Positions 8,772-14,389 of a stretch of 17,567 bases of DNA are shown here, piece after piece. Position numbers and translations under genes: made by a program. The notes under the pieces were generated by a model. That model was not told where the DNA came from, made no database searches, and saw nothing but the letters and a program-made list of their open reading frames with translations. The DNA comes from Phenylobacterium sp. CCH9-H3 (GTDB taxonomy: Bacteria > Pseudomonadota > Alphaproteobacteria > Caulobacterales > Caulobacteraceae). Positions within the stretch are counted from its first letter, which is position 1. Each line of letters starts with the position of its first letter. The DNA is taken from positions 1-17,567 of the forward strand of contig NZ_LSJI01000035.1 of NCBI RefSeq assembly GCF_001557235.1, given 5' to 3'.

Positions 8772-10427
8772 ATGGCCAACGCCGCCCTCCAGTTCAGCGG
8801 CGAGCCGTACGACGCCTCCGGCCCGCGACCCATGGGCCGCAACGCGGCCGGCGAAGGCTTCCTGCGGGGTTTCCTGCAGCACGCTGAGGTCGAGCGCTTC
8901 CACCTCTGGAACGTCCACGGCGAGGACCAGGGCAAGCTGGAGGCCCTGCTGCGGCGGCTGGGCGCGCCCGACAAGCCGATCACGTGGCTGGCCCGTGCAG
9001 ACCGGGCCGGTCTGGCCAAGGCCGGCGCGGTGCACATCCCGACGCCGGAGTTGAAGGACGAAGCCTGGGCCCGGCGGGCTCTGGGCGGCCATGCCTACTC
9101 GATTACCGGCGTAACCCACACCATCGCCGAGACCCGCATCCTCGACGAGATCGGCGCGCTCCTGCTCGCACCACTGCAGCCATGGGACGCGCTCGTCTGC
9201 ACGTCAACTTCCGTCCGCAACGCCGTGGAAGTACTGCTAGAATCCGTCGCGGCATACCTGCAGGAGAGGCTCGGCGCCGCGCGCATTCCGCCAGCCCAGC
9301 TCGTCACCATCCCCCTGGGCGTACACACCTGCGACTTCGACGCGAATCCCGGGGTTCGCCGCCGCTGGCGCGACGAACTCGGCATCTCCGCCGATGCGCC
9401 CGTCGCCCTGTTCACCGGCCGGTTCAACCTCTCGACCAAAATGCACCCCGGACCCATGGGCCTAGCCCTGCAGGAGACCGCCCGGCGGCTGGGCCGACCG
9501 GTGTACTGGTTGCTGTACGGCGGCGCCCGGCGCCCCACGGACGAGGAAGCGTTCCGGACCGCCGCCGCGGCCTTCGCCCCCGATGTCGAACTGCGCTTCG
9601 TCGAGCACGCCTCGGCCCGGACGCGAGACGAGATCGCCAGCGCCGCCGACGTCTTCCTGTCGCTGTCCGACAATATCCAGGAGACGTTCGGCCTGACGCC
9701 GATCGAAGCCATGGCCGCCGGCTTGCCCTGCGTGGTCAGCGACTGGGACGGTTATCGCGACACCGTGCGGCATGGTATCGACGGCTTCCGCATCCGTACG
9801 ACGGCGCCACGGCCCGGCCTGGGCTCCGACCTGATCTACGCCTACGCCCAGCGCCTGGTGAGCTACGACGCCTATGCGGCGGCCGCTTCGACGTTCGCTG
9901 CCGTCGATATCGGCGAGACCGCCGAGGCGCTGACCTCGCTGTTCGCCGATCCCGACCTGCGACACCGTATGGGCCAGGCTGCGCGGACGCGCGTGCGGGA
10001 GGTCTTCGACTGGCGCGCGGTGATCCCACAGTACCAGGCCCTCTGGGCGGAACTCGAACGTCGCCGGGCCGCCGCGGCCGCCCAACCGGCGCTGGAAAAC
10101 CCCTATCGGCCCGACCCCTTCCGCATGTTCGCCGCCTATCCGACGGCAGCGCTTTCGGCCTCCGACACCGTGGCGCTGGCCGCGCCATTCGATCGCGAGG
10201 CGATCGTCGCCGTATTGGGCCATCCCTCCGCCCATGCCGACGCCGCGCGCCTGCCCAGCCTGGATGAGGCGCTCCAGCTCCTGGAGTCGCTGGCGACTGG
10301 GCCGCGCACGGTCGGCGCGCTCCTGGCGGAGACGTCTCCGGAGCGCCGGCCGTTCATCGAGCGCGGCTTGGTCTGGCTGATCAAGTTCGGGCTCTTGCGT
10401 CTGTGCGGCGCAACGCCGCGTACATGA
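8772..10427 (+). CDS. GT4-like (GT-B fold) glycosyltransferase with extra C-terminal domain
   Basis: This 551-residue cytoplasmic protein has the group 1 glycosyltransferase signature. The E-x7-E motif of retaining GT-B enzymes is at E304/E312 within ETFGLTPIEAMAAGLP, followed by SDWDGYRDTV. An ALFTGRF strand and turn opens the C-terminal Rossmann half. The N-terminus carries a GPRPMGRNAAGEGFLRGF segment resembling the glycine-rich first loop of the family. From about residue 440 there is an extension not needed for a GT-B core. Its last 55 residues (about 496-547) look helical and winged-helix-like. Start: ATG 8772 with GAGGG at 8761, 20 bases after the CHAT stop, so it is probably in the same operon. 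By position it may glycosylate TpsA before export, as HMW1C does for HMW1A, although HMW1C is GT41, not GT4. Synthesis of a surface glycan is an alternative. Donor and acceptor are unknown. Confidence 0.88.
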   Translation: MANAALQFSGEPYDASGPRPMGRNAAGEGFLRGFLQHAEVERFHLWNVHGEDQGKLEALLRRLGAPDKPITWLARADRAGLAKAGAVHIPTPELKDEAWARRALGGHAYSITGVTHTIAETRILDEIGALLLAPLQPWDALVCTSTSVRNAVEVLLESVAAYLQERLGAARIPPAQLVTIPLGVHTCDFDANPGVRRRWRDELGISADAPVALFTGRFNLSTKMHPGPMGLALQETARRLGRPVYWLLYGGARRPTDEEAFRTAAAAFAPDVELRFVEHASARTRDEIASAADVFLSLSDNIQETFGLTPIEAMAAGLPCVVSDWDGYRDTVRHGIDGFRIRTTAPRPGLGSDLIYAYAQRLVSYDAYAAAASTFAAVDIGETAEALTSLFADPDLRHRMGQAARTRVREVFDWRAVIPQYQALWAELERRRAAAAAQPALENPYRPDPFRMFAAYPTAALSASDTVALAAPFDREAIVAVLGHPSAHADAARLPSLDEALQLLESLATGPRTVGALLAETSPERRPFIERGLVWLIKFGLLRLCGATPRT

Positions 10428-10441
10428 GACACAAGGCCGTG

Positions 10442-10459
10442 GTTCAGGTTCCGTTCAGG
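10442..10459 (+). promoter_or_regulatory. Direct repeat GTTCAGG with 11-base period, upstream of the small exported gene
   Basis: GTTCAGG occurs at 10442-10448 and again at 10453-10459, exactly 11 bases apart, about one helical turn. Direct repeats with this period are typical of OmpR/PhoB-class response-regulator sites. It lies in the 97-base gap between the glycosyltransferase stop and ATG 10525. No clear -35/-10 was recognised. The regulatory role is inference. Confidence 0.3.
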
Positions 10460-10524
10460 GCTGCCATGTGGTAGTTCCGCGCCTGACACGGGAACGTACC
10501 AGGACTTCCTTCGGGGTAAGACAG

Positions 10525-10983
10525 ATGCGCAAGCTACTGATTGGCGTTGCATTTTCTCTGGCGGTAGGCGGAACTGCCGCGGCCAGCGACTACATCGTGG
10601 TGAATTCGACCGACCCGGGCTTCAAGCGCGGCCAGGCCTTCGACGCGGGGGCCAAGGTGGCGCTGGGCGCCGGCAAGACCCTGACCCTGATGCGAGCCAC
10701 GGGCGAGGTGGTCACCCTGCGCGGCGCGGCCGCCGGCGCGACCATTCCAGGCGCCCGCCTGGCGGCCGCCGACAGCGCGCGTTTCGAGACGCTGCGTTCG
10801 CTGGTGGAGCCGCCGCCGACCGGGCGCACCTTCGGGGCCCGCCGCGGCGGCATCTGCCCGGCGGTGGAAACCCTCACCAACCTGGACGACATCGTTCGCA
10901 CGGCAGAATCCAGCGGATGCAAGACCGTCGCCCGCCAGGCGCTTGACGCCTACCTCGCGAAGGGCGCGACCTCGAACAACTGA
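10525..10983 (+). CDS. Small exported protein, FecR-like beta repeat pattern
   Basis: This 152-residue protein has a clean signal peptide (MRKLLIGVAFSLAVGG, cleavage near TAAA|S). The mature part carries a G-x-A/V-x-x-G pattern (KRGQAFDAGAKVALGAGKTL, then GEVVTLRG) that resembles the short beta-sandwich repeats of FecR-like domains. The match is by eye only. Two cysteines (in GGICPAVE and SSGCKTV) could form a disulfide in the periplasm. I chose ATG 10525 because the signal peptide starts there and a GGGG tract lies about 9 bases upstream. An in-frame upstream GTG at 10468 would place 19 charged residues before it. The gene lies 97 bases after the glycosyltransferase and just before a strong terminator, so it is probably the last gene of the TPS-CHAT locus, or a single gene with its own promoter. 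Function unknown. Confidence 0.75.
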   Translation: MRKLLIGVAFSLAVGGTAAASDYIVVNSTDPGFKRGQAFDAGAKVALGAGKTLTLMRATGEVVTLRGAAAGATIPGARLAAADSARFETLRSLVEPPPTGRTFGARRGGICPAVETLTNLDDIVRTAESSGCKTVARQALDAYLAKGATSNN

Positions 10984-11011
10984 TCCTCCCGACCAAGGTG
11001 GGGCGACCGAG

Positions 11012-11050
11012 GGCCGGCGGGACGCATCGAAGCGTCCGCCGGCCTTTTTC
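11012..11050 (+). terminator. Strong intrinsic terminator
   Basis: A GC-rich hairpin has left arm GGCCGGCGGGACGC (11012-11025), a six-base loop, and right arm GCGTCCGCCGGCC (11032-11044). The arms pair over 13 bases with one bulged G, and five T follow (11045-11049). It starts 29 bases after the stop of the small exported gene and separates the TPS-CHAT locus from the secretin gene. Confidence 0.9.
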
Positions 11051-11070
11051 GTGGGCTATCAGCCAACGTC

Positions 11071-11098
11071 GGTTAACCATGCCCGTTAGGGCTAATCG
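11071..11098 (+). promoter_or_regulatory. CtrA-like half-site upstream of the secretin gene
   Basis: The palindrome GGTTAACC is at 11071-11078 and overlaps TTAACCAT (11073-11080), which resembles the half-site bound by the cell-cycle regulator CtrA in Caulobacterales. A second partial element, GTTAG, follows at 11085-11089, and GCTAATC at 11091-11097 vaguely resembles a -10. The full TTAA-N7-TTAA consensus is not met because the spacing is 9. The site is 45 bases before the secretin ATG. In Caulobacter the main Tad pilus cluster is CtrA-controlled, which makes the match plausible but unproven. Confidence 0.35.
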
Positions 11099-11125
11099 AA
11101 CGACGGCTGTGGCGTTCTGCCGCGG

Positions 11126-12574
11126 ATGAAGCTCCACCGCGCCATCGCCGCCGCGATGCGGGGCCTGCGGGCGTCTTCGCGGGCCCTCGCGAGCGTGGTC
11201 GCCTGCGTTTGCACGATGACCGTGACTTCGCCAGGAGCCGCGCAGGAGCTGGCGAGCGAAGCCCCGCCCGCGGCGACTATCCACGCCCCGCTCGACAAGG
11301 GCGTCGGCCTGCGGGCCGAAGGCGCGGTCGGCAAGGTCGTGGTGGCCCAGCCGGAGACGGCGCGGGTCGGGCCGGCGCCCGACGGCCTCTACGTCATCGG
11401 GAGCCAGATCGGCTCAACCAACCTTCTCGTCTACGACCGCGAAGGCCACCTCACCCAGAATTTGGACATCCACGTGGGCTACGACGCCCAGGCGCTGCGG
11501 GACCTGCTCGCGGAGGCGCTTCCCGGCGAGCCGATCACCGTGAAACAGCTGTCGAGCAGCCTCTTGCTGGAGGGCGAGGTGTCCAGCCCGTCTGTCGCCG
11601 CGATCGCCGAGCGGCTGGCCGACCAGGTGGCGCCCGACGCCGTGATCTCGCGCCTCCATGCCCGCGCCGCCCAGGTGCTACTCGACGTGCGGATCGTGGA
11701 AGTGAGCCAAAGCGGTTTGCGGGACGTCGCCGCCGCCGTGCGCGTCACCAACGGCCCGGACCTCACCGTGGCGACACGCGGCGAGCCTATCGGCTTGGAC
11801 CCGCCCTTCGGAATCGCTGCGTTCACCGCGCGCGAAGGCCGGTTGCGGCTGGACGCGGCGTTGCAGGCGCTCGAGGCCAACGGGCAGTTGCGGGTGGTCG
11901 CCGAGCCGTCGCTCGTCGCTCTGTCGGGTGAGATCGCCTCGTTCCGGGCGGGCGGCGAGTTTCCCTTCCCGGTCCCGCAGGACCTCGACAAGATCGCCAT
12001 CGAGTTCAAACCGTACGGGGCGGCCATGACGGTCCGGTCGGTGATCCGCGAGAACGGGACAATCCGGGTCGCGCTCGACGCGGAACTTAGCGACATCGAC
12101 CCGTCCGTCTCACTGCGTGTCTCCGGCTTCAACGTCCCTGCCCTCAGGACGCGCCGCGCCGCCACGGTCGCCGATCTGCGCGACGGCGAGACGTTCATGA
12201 TCGCCGGACTGCTAGAGGAGAGTTCGGAACGCAGCGCCCGCGACGTGCCGTTCATCGGCCGTATCCCGATCCTTGGCCGCGCCCTGGCGCCGTTCATGGG
12301 CGCGTCGCGAAGAAAGGAGGCGCGGCGCGAGCTTGCGATCCTCGTGACGCCCCGAACCTCGAGTCAGGTGTCGTCCCCCCTCAACGAGCGGGCGGTCCTG
12401 GCGGACGCACGGCCCTCTCCCGTCGCCCCGCCGCCCTCCGCAACGGCCGCGCGTCCAAGGGCCTCGCCGCTGCGTGCGCTGGCGGCGGACATCCGCGACG
12501 TGCTGCGGCCGCCGACGCGCTGGGCCAGGCAGGCCGCATCACGCTTCGCCGCCGCGTTCCGGGAGCGCGCCTGA
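11126..12574 (+). CDS. cpaC: CpaC/RcpA-type secretin (Tad/Flp pilus outer-membrane channel)
   Basis: This 482-residue outer-membrane secretin subunit belongs to the type II/III and Tad family. A signal peptide runs to about residue 39 (PGAAQ). The pilus/secretin N-terminal domain is at about 56-115 (KGVGLRAEGAVGKVVVAQPE, then a YVIGSQIGSTNLLVYD strand block). A BON-like segment is at 118-170 and the secretin core at 183-411. The core includes VPFIGRIPILGRAL at 374-387, the secretin VPxLGxIPxLGxLF signature, and RELAILVTPR at 401-410. Residues 412-482 are an Ala/Pro/Arg-rich tail with a basic amphipathic end, unusual for the family. Length is normal (about 470-550). ATG 11126 gives a sensible signal peptide, although the ribosome-binding site is weak. 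No other cpa/tad gene (prepilin, CpaB, CpaE, CpaF, TadB, TadC) is in the window, so this is an orphan here. Confidence 0.9.
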   Translation: MKLHRAIAAAMRGLRASSRALASVVACVCTMTVTSPGAAQELASEAPPAATIHAPLDKGVGLRAEGAVGKVVVAQPETARVGPAPDGLYVIGSQIGSTNLLVYDREGHLTQNLDIHVGYDAQALRDLLAEALPGEPITVKQLSSSLLLEGEVSSPSVAAIAERLADQVAPDAVISRLHARAAQVLLDVRIVEVSQSGLRDVAAAVRVTNGPDLTVATRGEPIGLDPPFGIAAFTAREGRLRLDAALQALEANGQLRVVAEPSLVALSGEIASFRAGGEFPFPVPQDLDKIAIEFKPYGAAMTVRSVIRENGTIRVALDAELSDIDPSVSLRVSGFNVPALRTRRAATVADLRDGETFMIAGLLEESSERSARDVPFIGRIPILGRALAPFMGASRRKEARRELAILVTPRTSSQVSSPLNERAVLADARPSPVAPPPSATAARPRASPLRALAADIRDVLRPPTRWARQAASRFAAAFRERA

Positions 12575-12593
12575 GCGGCCGACTCGTGCAAGG

Positions 12594-12616
12594 CTCCACG
12601 AGGTCTGCTCGTGGAG
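12594..12616 (+). promoter_or_regulatory. Hairpin enclosing the ribosome-binding site of the next gene
   Basis: CTCCACGAG (12594-12602) and CTCGTGGAG (12608-12616) are perfect inverted repeats of 9 bases around a GTCTG loop. The 3' arm contains GGAG of the Shine-Dalgarno sequence GGAGAG, 5-7 bases before GTG 12624. No T-run follows, so a terminator is unlikely. The geometry is that of a translational switch such as a thermometer or protein-opened stem. That role is inference. Confidence 0.6.
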
Positions 12617-12623
12617 AGTCCCC

Positions 12624-12971
12624 GTGAGGCTGCTCGTCTTCGCCACCATCGCCTTATCCGCCGCCAGCGCCACCGCGCAGGCCGGTTCGATCGTCGTGCT
12701 CGGCCCGGCCGCGCCGCCGGCCGCCGGTGAGCCCCGCTGCGTCGCCACGCCTGGTGCGGCGGGCGCCGATCTCGAGTGCGTGGTGACGCTGCCCGTCTCC
12801 ACCGACGGGGCGGGAAGCCCTGCGCCCAACCGCATCCTGATCCGAACGATCTTCACCGAGGCCCGATGCGCCTCGTCACAGCCCCAGGTGGTCCAGATGA
12901 GGCCGGAGCCGATCGTCAGGGGCCTGCCGGTCGTGGAACATGCGCCACCGCGGCAGAGCTGCCCTTCGTAG
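12624..12971 (+). CDS. Small exported four-cysteine protein
   Basis: This 115-residue protein of unknown function starts at GTG 12624 with a well-placed GGAGAG (12613-12618). It has a typical signal peptide (VRLLVFATIALSAASATAQA, cleavage near residue 20). The mature part of about 95 residues has exactly four cysteines (in EPRC, DLEC, EARC and the C-terminal QSC), suggesting two disulfides. It also has a Pro/Ala-rich opening (GPAAPPAAGEP) and a TRP-like RTIFTEARC segment, with no domain I recognise. Third-position GC is high in this frame, supporting it over the antisense frame. It begins 49 bases after the cpaC stop and may be co-transcribed. A longer in-frame opening back to 12474 exists but overlaps cpaC and bypasses both the signal peptide and the ribosome-binding site. 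Confidence 0.7.
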   Translation: MRLLVFATIALSAASATAQAGSIVVLGPAAPPAAGEPRCVATPGAAGADLECVVTLPVSTDGAGSPAPNRILIRTIFTEARCASSQPQVVQMRPEPIVRGLPVVEHAPPRQSCPS

Positions 12972-13016
12972 GCGAGTCCGCTTGCCTGCCCCCACGACGC
13001 GTGTCCCACTCCGGAC

Positions 13017-13220
13017 ATGCGCCGGCTTAACCTTAACGCATTGTGGATGTGGCCGCTCCTGGCCGTCTTCGTGCTGATCCTCATGAGCTTCGACAGCCCG
13101 TTCCGGCTGGCCCTCGCGGGCTTCATGCTCGCGGCGCAACGGCCCGTATGGCGGCTGATCCATTCCCTGGACCCCGCCCCGGCGAAAGTCGCTGACCGCT
13201 CCCGTCGCCTCGCAAGCTAA
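13017..13220 (+). CDS. Very small membrane protein
   Basis: This 67-residue protein is of unknown function. After a short RRLNLN lead there is one strong hydrophobic segment (about residues 9-24, LWMWPLLAVFVLILMS). A second, weaker one (about 30-44, RLALAGFMLAAQ) comes next, then a basic tail. Codons are high in third-position GC apart from the first few. No good Shine-Dalgarno sequence is visible before ATG 13017, and the upstream gene ends 45 bases earlier. The first codons contain two tandem TTAAC elements (CTTAACCTTAACG, 13026-13038). It may be a small inner-membrane protein of the cpaC group. The chance that it is spurious is not negligible. Confidence 0.5.
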   Translation: MRRLNLNALWMWPLLAVFVLILMSFDSPFRLALAGFMLAAQRPVWRLIHSLDPAPAKVADRSRRLAS

Positions 13221-13426
13221 CCGCCCTCGTCAGTCAGGTGGCGTCTCGCGCGCATAGAAACGGATAACTTTCCAGCCTAACACGCTAACATATATGGCCT
13301 TTGTTCGCGGGTCAGGTCTCGCAGCGGGGCCGGAGGCGACGGTGGTCCAAGTGGACCGTGCCGGCCGGACGCGGCCCGCGCGATCCCCAGCGATCGGTCA
13401 GCCAGGCCACGGTCGCCGCCCGAGAC
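13221..13426. other. Convergent intergenic region
   Basis: This 206-base gap lies between the rightward small genes and the leftward copB. It contains an AT-rich patch (about 13256-13297) with the direct repeat CTAACA at 13277-13282 and 13285-13290. It also has the near-perfect palindrome GGTCCAAGTGGACC, which lacks a T-run. I see no gene, RNA or convincing terminator in it. Confidence 0.6.
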
Positions 13427-14389
13427 TCAGAACCAGGCCCGAAGGCCCGCCACGACCCGGGCCTCCTCCACGTCTTCGCCGCCGGCGCGGGCAAAGCGGG
13501 CCGTGTCGCCGACCTTGCGGCTCCAGACAACGCCTACATAGGGCGCGAACTCGCGCTTGATCTCATAGCGCATTCGCAGGCCGATCTCCGCGTCCGTGAG
13601 GCCCGAACCGACGCCGCGGGCGGGAACGTCCTCGGCCGCGAAGTTGAGTTCGGCACGCGGTTGAAGCACCAGGCGCTGGGTCAGCCGGAAATCGTAGGAC
13701 CCTTCCACGCGTCCCAGCAGCTCCCCCTTTTCGGAGAGGAACAGCGCGCCTTCGGCTTCGAACCAGTACGGCAGCAGGGTCTCAAGACCGAGCACGGCAT
13801 AGGTGCGCTGCGGCCCAGGCTCGAAATCGTGCCGAACGCCCAGTTGCAGATCGGTGTAGACGCCGACGGCGCGGGAATAGAGCACCTGCCCCTCGGCTTC
13901 CTCCGCGCCGTCGTCCCAACTCCCCTCGCCCTCCGTTTTCAGCACCACGCGGTTCACGTCGCCGCCGAACCAGGCTTCCAGGTCCCAATGGTAGCCCCCT
14001 CCGGAGCCCAGGACCGCCTCGGACATGTTCAGCATGACCTTGGACAGCTGTGCTCCGCCGTGCTCGCGCCTCAAGACCGCACGGCCCTCGGCCATGGGCG
14101 CGGCGCCGTAGACCCGGTCCGCGGCGGGTTCGACCGGCGGCGCAGGAGGGTCCTGCGTCCCGACCGGCAGATCGCCGCCCTTGCGCGTCGCGCTCGGCGT
14201 CACCTGGTGTCCCGCATGAGGATCGAAGGGGCCGGCCGGCTCCGCCGCAGGCATTGCGTGGCCGGCGTGCGGATCGGCTTTCGGCGCCGGTGCGGGCATC
14301 GCGTGGTCGGCGTGAGGGTCGGGCGTCTGGGCGAGGGCCGGCGCGCCTGAGAGCGCGGCCGAAAGGGCGAGCCAGATCAAGCGGTTCAT
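13427..14389 (-). CDS. copB: Copper resistance protein B, outer-membrane beta-barrel
   Basis: CopB/PcoB is an outer-membrane protein that partners the CopA oxidase in periplasmic copper tolerance. The 320-residue protein has a signal peptide (cleavage near ALA|QTP at 21). A His/Met metal-binding segment with three related repeats (DPHADHAMP, DPHAGHAMP, DPHAGHQV) occupies about residues 24-62. A Pro-rich linker follows, then the CopB barrel domain from about 95 (VYGAAPMAEGRAVL, YHWDLEAWFGGDVNR, GVRHDFEPGPQRTYAVLGLE). It ends in AWF, the terminal aromatic expected for a beta-barrel recognised by BamA. Its ATG overlaps the copA stop by 4 bases, so it is translationally coupled to copA. Length and order match copAB operons of alphaproteobacteria and pseudomonads. 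Confidence 0.95.
   Translation of the reverse strand: MNRLIWLALSAALSGAPALAQTPDPHADHAMPAPAPKADPHAGHAMPAAEPAGPFDPHAGHQVTPSATRKGGDLPVGTQDPPAPPVEPAADRVYGAAPMAEGRAVLRREHGGAQLSKVMLNMSEAVLGSGGGYHWDLEAWFGGDVNRVVLKTEGEGSWDDGAEEAEGQVLYSRAVGVYTDLQLGVRHDFEPGPQRTYAVLGLETLLPYWFEAEGALFLSEKGELLGRVEGSYDFRLTQRLVLQPRAELNFAAEDVPARGVGSGLTDAEIGLRMRYEIKREFAPYVGVVWSRKVGDTARFARAGGEDVEEARVVAGLRAWF

Noticed and set aside
12539..13126. 195-residue minus-strand frame over the four-cysteine gene
   Set aside because: No ribosome-binding site or domain. The plus-strand gene has a signal peptide, a Shine-Dalgarno sequence and high third-position GC.
13345..13362. GGTCCAAGTGGACC palindrome as a terminator for copB or the small genes
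   Set aside because: The loop is only about two bases and no T-run follows on either strand.
13301..14350. 349-residue plus-strand frame opposite copB
   Set aside because: CopB on the minus strand has signal peptide, His repeats, barrel end and operon context. The plus frame is low-complexity.
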